A stretch of 64,000 bases of DNA from an uncultured Acetatifactor sp. (GCA_947625255.1 CANQNT010000010.1:55672-119671); one strand, 5' to 3'. Positions 10,677 to 21,575 are shown, numbered from the stretch's first letter. Notes: generated by a model not told the origin, from the sequence alone. Numbers and translations are program-made.

Positions 10677-11528
10677 ATGGCATCCATGCGTGATATCAAG
10701 CGGCGCCGCAGCAGTATTCAAAGTACCCAGCAGATTACCAAGGCCATGAAGCTGGTTTCCACGGTAAAGCTGCAGCGTGCCCGGTCCGACGCGGAGAAGA
10801 CCAAGGATTATTTTGACTGTATGTACGATACCGTACACAGTATCCTGGCCCGCATCGGCCATGTAAATCATCCCTATCTGCATCAGGGGGACAGCTCCCG
10901 TAAAGCAGTGATCGTCATTACCTCCAACAGAGGTTTGGCGGGAGGTTATAATTCCAATGTCGTCAAGCTGGTGACCCAGAATGAGTCCTGGAAAAAGGAG
11001 GATGTTTCCATTTACGCCATTGGAAGCAAGGGGCGTGACGCCCTGGCCCGCAATGGTTATGTGATCGAAGAGGACGATTCCGATGTTATTGAGGGGCCGA
11101 CCTATGCGGACGCAATGATTTTAAGCGGGAAGTTGCTGCGGGAGTACCAATCCGGAAAGATCGGGGAGATTTATCTGGCTTATACCTTTTTTAAAAACAC
11201 GGTGACACATGAGCCGCGTCTGTTGAAGCTGCTTCCCGTGGAACGCCTGGAGGACGGCGGCGGCAGTAAGGCGTTGATGAATTTCGAGGTCAGCGATGAG
11301 GAGGCTTTGGATCTGATTATTCCGAAGTATGTGACCAGCCTGATCTATGGCGCCCTGGCAGAGGCCCTGGCCAGTGAAAACGGAGCCCGTATGCAGGCCA
11401 TGGACAACGCCACCAGCAACGCGGAGGAAATGATCGGGGATTTGACATTAAAGTATAATCGTGCAAGACAGGGTTCCATTACACAGGAATTAACGGAGAT
11501 CATAGCGGGAGCCGAGGCGATCAGCTGA
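10677..11528 (+). CDS. atpG: F1Fo ATP synthase subunit gamma
   Basis: 283 residues. Central stalk subunit that rotates inside the alpha3-beta3 head. The N-terminal helix MASMRDIKRRRSSIQSTQQI with TKAMKLVSTVKLQRA and the C-terminal helix SENGARMQAMDNATSNAEEM with the conserved RQGSITQELTEIIAGAEA are both present, so the coiled-coil shaft is complete. Typical spacing of about 50 bases on each side within the operon. Confidence 0.97.
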   Translation: MASMRDIKRRRSSIQSTQQITKAMKLVSTVKLQRARSDAEKTKDYFDCMYDTVHSILARIGHVNHPYLHQGDSSRKAVIVITSNRGLAGGYNSNVVKLVTQNESWKKEDVSIYAIGSKGRDALARNGYVIEEDDSDVIEGPTYADAMILSGKLLREYQSGKIGEIYLAYTFFKNTVTHEPRLLKLLPVERLEDGGGSKALMNFEVSDEEALDLIIPKYVTSLIYGALAEALASENGARMQAMDNATSNAEEMIGDLTLKYNRARQGSITQELTEIIAGAEAIS

Positions 11529-11575
11529 GAATTTAGACTGCGGTCCGGCGTGGACGGGCCGTGCGGAAAGGATAA

Positions 11576-12976
<1,401 letters not shown>

Positions 12977-13004
12977 ACGTTTCAGAGAGAAAGGCGTAGA
13001 CGCT

Positions 13005-13409
13005 ATGTCACAAGGCAGGGATTTTACATTGCGGATCATCACCCCGGAGAGGGTGTTTTATGAGGGCAGGGCGAAGATGGTGGAGTTCAATACCACGGAA
13101 GGCCAGATCGGTGTCCTGCCCGGCCATATCCCCATGACCGTGGTCGTTCTGCCAGGCGTGCTTACCATCCATGAGCGGGGCGAGGAGAAATGGGCTGCCC
13201 TTCATTCGGGTTTCGTGGAGATCCTGCCGGATCGGGTGACCATTCTGGCGGAAGTGGTGGAGTGGCCCTATGAGATCGATCGCAGCCGGGCGGAGGCCGC
13301 CATGCTGCGTGCCCGGGATCGGATCCACCACCGCGCGCCGGGTACAGATCTTGACAGGGCCCAGGCGGCTCTTCTTCGGGCCATGGCAAGAATCGAAGTG
13401 TTGAAATAA
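13005..13409 (+). CDS. atpC: F1Fo ATP synthase subunit epsilon
   Basis: 134 residues: N-terminal beta-sandwich (about 1-85, with TEGQIGVLPGHIPM) and a C-terminal helical hairpin (AEAAMLRARDRI, RAQAALLRAMARIEVL) that can act as a latch inhibiting ATP hydrolysis. Last canonical subunit gene of the operon; the next gene begins 77 bases on without an intervening terminator. Confidence 0.95.
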   Translation: MSQGRDFTLRIITPERVFYEGRAKMVEFNTTEGQIGVLPGHIPMTVVVLPGVLTIHERGEEKWAALHSGFVEILPDRVTILAEVVEWPYEIDRSRAEAAMLRARDRIHHRAPGTDLDRAQAALLRAMARIEVLK

Positions 13410-13486
13410 GTTTTTGGGAAAATGTTGTCAGGCCTGGAAACAATGATGCAGTGTTCGCATATCCTAAGAGAAAAAGGGTTATGCGT

Positions 13487-13885
13487 ATGGATTTCAATCA
13501 TCGGATTTTACCCTATTATATGGCTTATCCCACAAAAAGTATGCAGATGGGCCGCGGCGAAGACACCGTGATCAGGGATATGGAGTATCTGCAGCAGATG
13601 TACCCGGGAGAAGTCAGGAAATATCAGCAGAGGATTGCGCAGATTCTGGATAGAGTAGATTACGAAGGCAGTATGATCTATGATGAATACCCCGATCGCT
13701 ACAGCTTGGAGCGTTTGGCGAAGAATATGCTGCAGATTATGAGGAAAGAAGAAGAGGAAAACGGATCGGAAGAGCCTACACCGCCGGAAAAGTGGAACTG
13801 GCTGCAGGATTTGGTTCAAGTGCTGCTTTACAATGAGGTTTATAAGCGCAGACATGGCGGAAGAAGAGGAATTATTTATTTTTAG
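13487..13885 (+). CDS. Unknown protein, last gene of the ATP synthase operon
   Basis: 132 residues, function not recognised. AAGGG at 13474-13478 places the start at ATG 13487 (MDFNHRILPYYMAYP) rather than ATG 13481 or GTG 13451. No membrane segment or signal peptide is apparent. The protein is rich in Tyr, Met, Arg and Glu: a central helical part (IRDMEYLQQMYPGEVRKYQQ), an acidic linker (KEEEENGSEEPTPPEKW) and a basic C-terminus (YKRRHGGRRGIIYF). It lies after atpC and before the terminator at 13902-13957, so it is probably co-transcribed with the ATP synthase. That is context only and does not prove a role in the enzyme. Confidence 0.72.
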   Translation: MDFNHRILPYYMAYPTKSMQMGRGEDTVIRDMEYLQQMYPGEVRKYQQRIAQILDRVDYEGSMIYDEYPDRYSLERLAKNMLQIMRKEEEENGSEEPTPPEKWNWLQDLVQVLLYNEVYKRRHGGRRGIIYF

Positions 13886-13901
13886 GTTGTGATTTTTGCA
13901 G

Positions 13902-13957
13902 AAAGTTATTACAATATAGTCAGGGAGTTCATCCTTGGCTTGAGTAATAACTTTTTT
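13902..13957 (+). terminator. Terminator of the ATP synthase operon
   Basis: Perfect 11-bp stem AAAGTTATTAC (13902-13912) with GTAATAACTTT (13944-13954), followed by a T-run to 13957. The 31-base loop holds a small inner hairpin (CAGGG / CCTTG). Good for the plus strand. Confidence 0.75.
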
Positions 13958-14183
13958 GTCTACTGGATTTGTATATTGACGATGTTAAAGGCGCGGCATT
14001 TCCTATGGCCAGGAAAGAGTGCATGGCAAGGCGACTGCCGTGTGCGTCAAGATGGAGTATGATGTGGGCTGTCCGCTGTAAGGTCCGTTGTAGGCATAAG
14101 GGTGTCGCGCGACGGGAAACGGTCGCTGCGAATAGAAAGAAGTTATGGGAAACAAGACATCCGTGGCAGGTGAGGAGAATGAG

Positions 14184-15467
14184 ATGGAAGAATGGCAGGC
14201 GTTTTTGCGTAAGATTTTGAATGAGGAGCTGGATCAGATGGTATTCAGCAATTCCAGAGATAAGGAGACCGCCTTCAAGGTGAAAGTGCGTCCGATCCTG
14301 ACACGGCAGGAGCTCTTGTTTCAGGAAACGCTTTATCGCGGGACGCAAGTGTTTCATCACAATTACCGGGCGGAGGAGATGGAGGAGAGGGCTTTGGTCC
14401 TGACGCCGGAGTTGTTCCGTCAGGTGGAGGTGCAGACCCGCACTCTGACGGGGGTGGTGCTTGCCAGTAAAAAAGGGAATCTCACCGTCCGCGTGAAGAA
14501 TCGTGTCGAGGCAGAAGCCACGCAGGGACAAGCTCTTTCCCATGACCGCGTTAAGAAGTATCTTTTACCGGAAGGGCGCCCGGTGGATTTCCTGGTAGGT
14601 TTGGGGGTACAGACGGCGGAGGGGAAAGTGACCAAGGCGAAATATGACAAGTTTCGCCAAATTAATCGTTATTTGGAGTTTATTGAGGATGTAATGGGAG
14701 CGCTGCCAGAGGGCAGGACTTTGCGCATTATTGATTTTGGCTGCGGCAAATCCTATCTGACGTTTGCCATGTATTATTATCTTCATGAGCTGCACGGGCG
14801 GGACGTACGGATCACGGGCCTTGACCTGAAAGAGGACGTAATTGACCGGTGCAACCGCCTTGCCGGGGCATGCGGCTACCGATTCCTTTCTTTTGAAAAG
14901 GGGGACATCAGTACCTACGAGGGGGCCGATCAGGTGGACATGGTGGTGTCGCTGCACGCTTGTGACACTGCTACGGATTATGCCCCGGAAAAGGCGGTGC
15001 GGTGGGGAGCCAGAGTGATCATGGCGGTTCCCTGCTGTCAGCATGAGGTGAATCGGCAGATTCGTTGCCGGGAATTGGAGCCTGTGCTTCGCTACGGCGT
15101 GATCAAGGAGCGATTGTCCGCCCTGGTCACTGACGCGATGCGGGCAAATCTGTTGGAAGAGCAGGGGTATGATACCCAGATCCTGGAATTCATTGACATG
15201 GAGCATACGCCGAAAAATCTGCTGATCCGCGCGGTGAAACGGGATGGGATGCGTCCCGGAAAACGGAACAGGTCGGATGAACTGGCGGAATATTTGCATA
15301 TTTCGCCTACCTTGCTGCGTCTGTTTCAGAAAACAGGTGAGATTCGGGGAATGGGAAGCGGGCCAAGTGCCGTGCCCGCGCGGAAAGCGGGATCCGTACC
15401 TGGGGAGGAGAGTGCGCACGCAGGGGAAAGCGGGTCGGCGGCGGTTCCGCGGGAGGTCGATGCATGA
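14184..15467 (+). CDS. SAM-dependent methyltransferase, Methyltransf_32 type
   Basis: 427 residues. GAGGAG at 14172-14177 sets the start at ATG 14184; an ATG at 14145 is in frame but has a poor site. The N-terminal 170 residues are alpha/beta and unassigned; a class I methyltransferase fold follows, with motif I IIDFGCGKSYLTFAMYYYL (about residues 183-201), motif II ITGLDLKEDVIDRCNRL and the SLHACDTATD block, then VPCCQHEVN. This pattern is that of the METTL25/GSTCD-like family, often thought to modify RNA; the substrate here is unknown. The C-terminus (after about residue 395) is Gly/Ser/Ala-rich and probably disordered. The stop overlaps the next start by ATGA. Confidence 0.8.
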   Translation: MEEWQAFLRKILNEELDQMVFSNSRDKETAFKVKVRPILTRQELLFQETLYRGTQVFHHNYRAEEMEERALVLTPELFRQVEVQTRTLTGVVLASKKGNLTVRVKNRVEAEATQGQALSHDRVKKYLLPEGRPVDFLVGLGVQTAEGKVTKAKYDKFRQINRYLEFIEDVMGALPEGRTLRIIDFGCGKSYLTFAMYYYLHELHGRDVRITGLDLKEDVIDRCNRLAGACGYRFLSFEKGDISTYEGADQVDMVVSLHACDTATDYAPEKAVRWGARVIMAVPCCQHEVNRQIRCRELEPVLRYGVIKERLSALVTDAMRANLLEEQGYDTQILEFIDMEHTPKNLLIRAVKRDGMRPGKRNRSDELAEYLHISPTLLRLFQKTGEIRGMGSGPSAVPARKAGSVPGEESAHAGESGSAAVPREVDA

Positions 15468-18004
15468 GGAAAACGATGTTAAAGTTCACGGTTTTTCTGC
15501 TGACCTTTCTCATTGCGCTGGTGTTGATCGGCAGGATCATGAACAGAGGAAATTATAATAGAACGACGGTGATGGCTCCGGCCACGCTTCCGGTCATTAC
15601 CATGGAAAAGGATGGAATCGCCTACAATGAACTGCATGGCTATGTCCGTCCCATGGAGACGGCCTATCAGCGTGAGACGATTACAGAGTTGGGAGAGGGG
15701 AGAGAACTGGTCTTTGCCATTGATACGTATGGAAACGCGATTCAAAGCATTGACATTGAAGTGCGCAGCTGTGACGGGAGCAGATTGATCGAGAATTCTC
15801 CCGTGAGGAACATTTCCCTTTCCGAAGGGCGCATTACAGCGGACATCGCCTTGAAAGATTTGCTTGAGAAGGATACGGAATATACCCTGGTTATCCTTTT
15901 GCGGATGGGGGCGGAAGAGCCGGTGCGCTATTATACGCGTGTGATTTGGAGCGAAAATACGCATATGGCGGAGAAACTGAGTTTTGTTGAGGAATTTCAT
16001 GAAACTCTTTTTTCCAGGGATCTGGCATTGGAAAAGAAGCTTACCATGTATTTGGAGCCTGATTCCACCGGAGACAATACCACCTTTCACAGGGTCAATA
16101 TTCATAGCAGCTTTTTCCAGGCCACATGGGGGGATCTGAATGTGACCCAGGTGGAGGGGCCGAGGATTCGCGCCACGGAGCTGGCCAGCCAGACGGGATC
16201 CTTTTTGGTGGACTTTATGGTTTCCACCGGCCAGGGAGAGGATACTGTTTATTATATGGCGGAGGAATTTTATCGGGTGCGCCGTGTGGCGGGCGCGGAA
16301 CGGCTTTATCTGCTGGATTATGAGCGTACCATGACCCAGATCCCCGATGTGCGGGGAGATATCTGCGCCAATGACAAAATCATGCTGGGCATCGTGGACG
16401 AGAATCTGGATTTCAAGGAAAGCCCGGACGGCAATGTGGTGGTGTTCGAGGTGGCGGGCCGATTGTTCAGCTATAATTTGAGCACCAATCGCATGGCGGT
16501 TCTGTTCGGTTTTTATGATGAGGAAAACAGGGATGCCAGGGCGCTTTACCCGCACTATAAGATTAAGATTTTGGATGTGGACGAAGGCGGCGGTGTTCAT
16601 TTCGCCGTGTATGGATACATGAATCGTGGAAATCATGAGGGAGAAGTGGGTATTCAGGTTTGCTACTATGACAGTTCGCTGAACATGGTGGAAGAAAAGG
16701 TGTACCTCCCCTATGATAAAAGCGCTTCTGTGCTGGAACAGGAAATGGAGCGTCTCTTGTATATGAATCGGGGGGGAAAGTTATATCTTTTTCTGGGAAA
16801 TACCATTTACCGCGTGGATGTTTTGGAGCGGGACTTTGAGGAACTGGTCAAGGTCACTCAGGATGGCAGCCTGATGGTTTCTGACAATCATCGAGTGGTT
16901 GTATGGCAGGAAGGGGACGACCTTTACCATGGCCGGAAACTGGTTGCTTTGAATCTGGATGACGGAACCCGTAAGGAACTGAAAGCCGGTAAAGGGGAGG
17001 CCATCATGCCGTTGGGGATCATAGGAGAGGATGTGATTTACGGTCTGGCCAGGCAGGAGGATCTGCAGGAGGACCGTGCCGGAAGAGTGTTTTTCCCTAT
17101 GTACAAGGTCTGTATCTGTGATTCTCAGGGGACGCTGCTGAAAACCTCCCAAAAAGAAGGCTATTATGTTTTGAACTGTTCGATTACGGAGAATCAGATT
17201 TCCCTGGAGCAGCTGTATCGGGATGAGAACGGCGTTTATCAGGAGGTCGATCCGGAATATATTATGTCCAATACCGATGCATCAACCACGAGAAATCAGT
17301 TGGTGGTGGCGGCTATTGATGTTTATGAAAAATATGTTCAGATTCAGACCAAATCAAACATTGACGCGGAAAAGCTGCAGATTCTCACGCCCAGGGAGGA
17401 GGTTTACGAGGACAACAGGGAGCTGGTATTGGAAAGCGGGGATGAGGTCGGGCAATATTTTGTTTATGGATCCCATGGAATCAGCGGTATTTATTGGAGC
17501 CCTGCAAGGGCTGTGATTCAGGCTTATGAGGAAAGCGGAGCCGTAGTGGATGATTCCGGCAGGCGTATCTGGATTCGCGGCAATCGCGTGACAAGAAACC
17601 AGATTATGGCGATTAAGGCACAGAGTGTTACGGAGGATCGAAGCAGTCTGGCGGTTTGTCTGGATACGATACTGGAATTTGAAGGAATTACCAGAAACAC
17701 TCAGGCGCTGCTGGATGACGGCAGTGACGCCATGGAGATTCTCCGGGATAATCTGCGGAATGTGGGGGTATTGGATCTGAGCGGCTGCAGCCTGGACGCG
17801 GTGCTGCATTATGTGAATCAGGACATTCCCGTGATGGCCGTGTTGGAAAACGGAGAGGCTGTGTTGGTTGTGGGATTTAACCAGTATAATGTGGTGCTGA
17901 TGGATCCGGTGGAGGGACGGCTTTATCAAAAAGGAATCAACGATTCTACCAAGTGGTTTGAGGAGAATGGGAATTGTTTTATCACCTATATCAGGCAGGA
18001 ATGA
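15464..18004 (+). CDS. Large membrane-anchored extracellular protein with inactive C39-like domain
   Basis: 846 residues, family not recognised by name. GGAGGT lies six to seven bases before the ATG. Residues 6-24 are one membrane helix, so most of the protein is expected outside. Residues about 50-220 are beta-rich, residues about 260-690 look like a repeated beta-structure (propeller-like, for example VFEVAGRLFSYNLSTNRMAV and GRKLVALNLDDGTRKEL). The last 130 residues resemble a papain-like C39 peptidase: SSLAVCLDTILEFEG matches the CGPAALAMVLNYYG site and NGEAVLVVGFN with DP matches the HAVVVVGYD site, but Cys is replaced by Ser and His by Glu, so proteolysis is unlikely. It is coupled to the methyltransferase gene by ATGA. 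Confidence 0.7.
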   Translation: MRKTMLKFTVFLLTFLIALVLIGRIMNRGNYNRTTVMAPATLPVITMEKDGIAYNELHGYVRPMETAYQRETITELGEGRELVFAIDTYGNAIQSIDIEVRSCDGSRLIENSPVRNISLSEGRITADIALKDLLEKDTEYTLVILLRMGAEEPVRYYTRVIWSENTHMAEKLSFVEEFHETLFSRDLALEKKLTMYLEPDSTGDNTTFHRVNIHSSFFQATWGDLNVTQVEGPRIRATELASQTGSFLVDFMVSTGQGEDTVYYMAEEFYRVRRVAGAERLYLLDYERTMTQIPDVRGDICANDKIMLGIVDENLDFKESPDGNVVVFEVAGRLFSYNLSTNRMAVLFGFYDEENRDARALYPHYKIKILDVDEGGGVHFAVYGYMNRGNHEGEVGIQVCYYDSSLNMVEEKVYLPYDKSASVLEQEMERLLYMNRGGKLYLFLGNTIYRVDVLERDFEELVKVTQDGSLMVSDNHRVVVWQEGDDLYHGRKLVALNLDDGTRKELKAGKGEAIMPLGIIGEDVIYGLARQEDLQEDRAGRVFFPMYKVCICDSQGTLLKTSQKEGYYVLNCSITENQISLEQLYRDENGVYQEVDPEYIMSNTDASTTRNQLVVAAIDVYEKYVQIQTKSNIDAEKLQILTPREEVYEDNRELVLESGDEVGQYFVYGSHGISGIYWSPARAVIQAYEESGAVVDDSGRRIWIRGNRVTRNQIMAIKAQSVTEDRSSLAVCLDTILEFEGITRNTQALLDDGSDAMEILRDNLRNVGVLDLSGCSLDAVLHYVNQDIPVMAVLENGEAVLVVGFNQYNVVLMDPVEGRLYQKGINDSTKWFEENGNCFITYIRQE

Positions 18005-18073
18005 AAAAGCCTTTGTGCGTGGTGCGTGGAGGGCATAAGCGGCTGAAAAGTCAGATGGGAAAGCGGAGGATGC

Positions 18074-18718
18074 ATGGCAAAGCAGAAATTTTATGCTGTT
18101 AGAAAAGGAAAACAGACGGGGATTCTGAGCTCCTGGGAAGAATGCCGGGCTGTGGTGGAGGGCTTTCCCGGAGCGGAATATAAGAGCTTTTCCGGCCTGG
18201 CGGACGCGGAAAACTATTTGCGGGAAGCAAATGTGCCTCAGGGGCAGGAGACCTGGGCGGTTGTCTCTCCCTCCGACGCGGTGATCGCTTATGTGGATGG
18301 CAGCTATGAAGAGAGGCTGGGGCGGTATGCCTACGGCTGTGTCCTGCTGACGCCGGAGGGGCGAATTCTGAAAGGCTCTGGAAATGGCAGTCAGGAGGAA
18401 TGCCTGGCCCAGCGGAACGTGGCCGGGGAGATGTTGGCCGCGATGCACGCGGTGAAGTGGTGTGTGCAAAATGGTTATTCCGCCTTGGAGATTCGTTATG
18501 ATTATTCCGGCATTGAAGCCTGGGTGACCGGCGCCTGGAAGGCAAAAAATGACTTGACGCAGAAATATACCGCATATATGCGTCAGAATGGGGCCAGAGT
18601 CAGGCTGCAATTTACCAAGGTTGCCGCCCATACCGGCGTGGCTTATAATGAAGAGGCAGATAGGCTGGCAAAGGCGGCTTTGGAAAAAGAGCCAGGATAT
18701 TGTGCCTGGGACGAGTGA
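18074..18718 (+). CDS. rnhA: Ribonuclease HI with N-terminal hybrid-binding domain
   Basis: 214 residues. The first 45 residues (KFYAVRKGKQTGILSSWEEC ... YKSF) are the RNaseH1_N/viroplasmin-like domain that binds RNA-DNA hybrids. The catalytic domain starts near residue 70 and keeps the four acidic residues: Asp in YVDGSYEE, Glu in NVAGEMLAA, Asp in IRYDYSGIEAW and Asp in NEEADRLAK. It cuts the RNA strand of hybrids during replication and repair. GGAGG lies just before the ATG. The 150 bases after it hold no clear terminator. Confidence 0.93.
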   Translation: MAKQKFYAVRKGKQTGILSSWEECRAVVEGFPGAEYKSFSGLADAENYLREANVPQGQETWAVVSPSDAVIAYVDGSYEERLGRYAYGCVLLTPEGRILKGSGNGSQEECLAQRNVAGEMLAAMHAVKWCVQNGYSALEIRYDYSGIEAWVTGAWKAKNDLTQKYTAYMRQNGARVRLQFTKVAAHTGVAYNEEADRLAKAALEKEPGYCAWDE

Positions 18719-18872
18719 GCGCTTTTAATCTTTTAATGCGCCGATGGGGACGATTGTAAGTCCCGGAGCTGCCGCAGGAATCGAATGACAAACAGTCGCT
18801 CAAGTTTAGGGGCATTCTATTTTATGCTTTTGAGGATTTAAAACAGATACAGGGAAGAAGGAGATGAAGAAC

Positions 18873-21548
18873 ATGAAACTGCATAACCTGAGAAACAGGC
18901 AGGGGGAGGGCTACACCACCTGGGGATGCGTCTGGAAGCGGGGCGAGTGTCCGGCGGACGCGGCTTACCGTTGTACGGGGGCGGATGGAAAAGAAATCCC
19001 GCTCCAGAGCAGAATCACGGCGTATTGGCCGGACGGAAGTGTGAAATGGTCCGCCCACACGGCGGATGCCGCGCTTCTGTCGGAGGAAATCGAGGTGCTG
19101 CCGGTCGTGGAGCAGTCTGCCGTGGAGCAGTTTGCCGTGGAGCAGTCTGCTATAGAACGTTCTGCCGGAAACCCTTCGGCGGCGATTCGGGTGGAGCGCA
19201 CGGAGGACGCCATGTGGATTCATGCCGGACGCATGGCGGTTCAGGTTCCTTTAAAGGGAGGTCTGCTATTTACACAAGTGACCTGGGACGGACAGACGCG
19301 TCTGCGGAATGGACGGCCCGTGCTGCGTTTGGAGGAGCCTTCCGTGCAGGAGGGTTGTCGGGTACGCACCGACAGGCCCTATCAGGCGCTCCTGCAGGAG
19401 GTGGTTCTGGAAGAGGAGGGCCCCTTGCAGGTGATCGTCCGCTATACGGGCAGCCATCAGTCCGCCGGAGGGCAGAACAGGATTCCTTTTATCATTCGGA
19501 TGAAAATATCCCTGAATGACAGACAGCTGCAGTTTGTACATACTTTTCTTTATGATGGGGATGAGGATAAGGATTTTCTGAAAGGTCTCGGGCTGACCGT
19601 GGAGGCCCCGCTGGCAGACGAATTCTATGACCGTCATGTGAAATTCCTCGGGGATCACGGAGCCCTGCATGAATGTGTGGCGCAGATGGTGGCCTGGAGG
19701 CCCAGGCTTTCCTGGGCGATTCATGAAGCGCAGCAGCGCGGGGAACCTCTGGTCTTGAAGGAAGAGGAAGCGGCCGCCGTGAGCCAGGCCATGGCCGCCA
19801 TGCCCATGTGGAGTGAATACGAGCTTTGTCAGGACAGTCCCAGCCATTTCGCCATCCGAAAGAAATTAAAAGAGGATAATTGCTGTTTTATTGACGCGCT
19901 GCATGGGAACCGCGCCCGGGGCGGAGCGGCCATCGGTTCCAGGGCAGGAAGCGTGATGGTGGCTTTGCGGGATTTCTGGGAGACCTACCCCTCCGGCATC
20001 ACTTTCCGCGGTATGGACGGGGAGAGCGCGGAGATTACGGTATGGCTCTGGCCGCCTCGGGCGGAAGCCATGGATTTTCGCCATTATGCCAATCGCGGAT
20101 ATAATCAGGTATGCTACGAAGGCTATGATTACAAGGGGGCCACTCCTTACGGAATCGCCAGTACCAGTGAATACACTTTTTCCTTAGGGGAGGAGCTGAT
20201 TCCAGAGGATGACGCGCTGGCAGCCTTTACGGAAAGCGTGAGGAACCCCGTCCTTTATGTGGGAACGCCGGAATATTATCATTCCCGCAGAGCCTTTGGA
20301 TATTGGTCCCTGCCGGCCCATGATCTTCCGCTGGAGGCTTGGCTGGAGGAGCAGCTGGACAAGGCGTTTGCCTTTTATCGCCGGGAGGTGGAGCAGAGGG
20401 GCTGGTACGGCCTGTTTAATTACGGGGACTTTATGCACACCTATGATCCGGCAAGGCATCAGTGGCGTTATGACATCGGCGGCTATGCCTGGGACAATAC
20501 GGAGTTGGTGCCCACCCTGTGGCTTTGGTATTATTTCCTGCGCACCGGCAGGGAGGAAGTGTTTACTCTGGCGGAGAAGCTTTCCCGTCACACCTCCGAG
20601 GTGGATGTATATCATATGGGAAAATACAAAGGGATGGGTTCCCGCCATAACGTGCGGCATTGGGGCTGTCCCTGTAAAGAGGCCCGGATCGCCATGGCGG
20701 GGCATCATCGGTTTTATTATTACCTTACCGGCGACCGCCGAATGGAGGATATTTTCGGGGAATTAAAAGATAATGAAGGGACGTTTTTAAACAAGGATCC
20801 GCTGGGTGATTTTTATGACAAGTCCGAGATGGTATATCCCAGCCACGCCAGAAGCGGTCCCGACTGGTCTTCCCTTTGCGCCAACTGGATGACGCAGTGG
20901 GAGAGGACCCTGGATGGGCGATATCGTGATAAAATCACCACGGGAATCGAGGATATCAAGGCCACTCCCCTGCGGCTGATTTCCGGGCCGGACTTTGAGT
21001 TTGACCCGGCCACCGTGCATCTTCGTTATATCGGAGAAAAAAAGGCCGGCGGCGTGCATCTGCAGATCTGCATGGGTGCGCCGCAGATCTGGATGGAGCT
21101 GGGCGATCTGCTGGAGGATGAGGAATGGAAGGATATGCTGGCTGAATACGGCAGATTTTATTTCTTATCGGGAAAACAGCAGAGGGAAGAAACGAATGAC
21201 CTGATCGGAAAGAGGCGGTATTCCTATCCGATGTTTGCGGCGGCCATGGGGGCATACGGCGCTTCCCGTCACAATAGCGGGGAAGAAGCGCGGCGCGTCT
21301 GGAAACAGCTGCTCGGGGCGCTTCTCAGTCAGGAAAACGCGGACGGCTTCGCGTCTGTTATGGCGAAAAACGCGGGCAACCGTGAACAGCTTGTGGAAAT
21401 CCCCTGGATTTCGACCAATTTCACGTCCCAATGGTGCCTGAATGTGATCATGGTATTGGATTTCATCCGTGCCTGGATGCCCAAGGACCTGGAGAAGGCC
21501 AGAGAGCTTTTACAAGGGCTGGGGGAGGACGTGCTTCACATGGGATGA
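18873..21548 (+). CDS. PcRGLX/YetA-like protein, probable exo-rhamnogalacturonan lyase (PL26-like)
   Basis: 891 residues. AAGGAG ending at 18863 makes ATG 18873 the likely start; ATG 18864 touches the site. The N-terminal RIFT-barrel-like domain carries ITAYWPDGSVKWSAHTADA, the mark of the PcRGLX/YetA family, followed by a beta domain and a large helical toroid (about residues 430-870) with HNVRHWGCPCKEARIAMAGH and SFMDKSEM-type loops (YPSHARSGPDWSSL). Fungal members are exolytic rhamnogalacturonan lyases; B. subtilis yetA lies near pectin genes. No signal peptide is present, so it should act in the cytoplasm on imported oligosaccharides. An unusual run of Glu-Gln-Ser-Ala repeats (VVEQSAVEQFAVEQSAIERS) interrupts the N-domain near residues 75-95. 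Confidence 0.78.
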   Translation: MKLHNLRNRQGEGYTTWGCVWKRGECPADAAYRCTGADGKEIPLQSRITAYWPDGSVKWSAHTADAALLSEEIEVLPVVEQSAVEQFAVEQSAIERSAGNPSAAIRVERTEDAMWIHAGRMAVQVPLKGGLLFTQVTWDGQTRLRNGRPVLRLEEPSVQEGCRVRTDRPYQALLQEVVLEEEGPLQVIVRYTGSHQSAGGQNRIPFIIRMKISLNDRQLQFVHTFLYDGDEDKDFLKGLGLTVEAPLADEFYDRHVKFLGDHGALHECVAQMVAWRPRLSWAIHEAQQRGEPLVLKEEEAAAVSQAMAAMPMWSEYELCQDSPSHFAIRKKLKEDNCCFIDALHGNRARGGAAIGSRAGSVMVALRDFWETYPSGITFRGMDGESAEITVWLWPPRAEAMDFRHYANRGYNQVCYEGYDYKGATPYGIASTSEYTFSLGEELIPEDDALAAFTESVRNPVLYVGTPEYYHSRRAFGYWSLPAHDLPLEAWLEEQLDKAFAFYRREVEQRGWYGLFNYGDFMHTYDPARHQWRYDIGGYAWDNTELVPTLWLWYYFLRTGREEVFTLAEKLSRHTSEVDVYHMGKYKGMGSRHNVRHWGCPCKEARIAMAGHHRFYYYLTGDRRMEDIFGELKDNEGTFLNKDPLGDFYDKSEMVYPSHARSGPDWSSLCANWMTQWERTLDGRYRDKITTGIEDIKATPLRLISGPDFEFDPATVHLRYIGEKKAGGVHLQICMGAPQIWMELGDLLEDEEWKDMLAEYGRFYFLSGKQQREETNDLIGKRRYSYPMFAAAMGAYGASRHNSGEEARRVWKQLLGALLSQENADGFASVMAKNAGNREQLVEIPWISTNFTSQWCLNVIMVLDFIRAWMPKDLEKARELLQGLGEDVLHMG

Positions 21549-21575
21549 TTCAATCGACAGAAAGGAGGAGATGGG

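Noticed and set aside
13969..14220. 83-codon plus-strand frame before the methyltransferase
   Set aside because: Arg/Cys/Trp-rich, no ribosome site, and overlaps the methyltransferase start in another frame.
17354..18631. 425-codon minus-strand frame across two plus-strand genes
   Set aside because: Spans the C39-like protein and RNase HI in antisense; no start context and unlikely composition.
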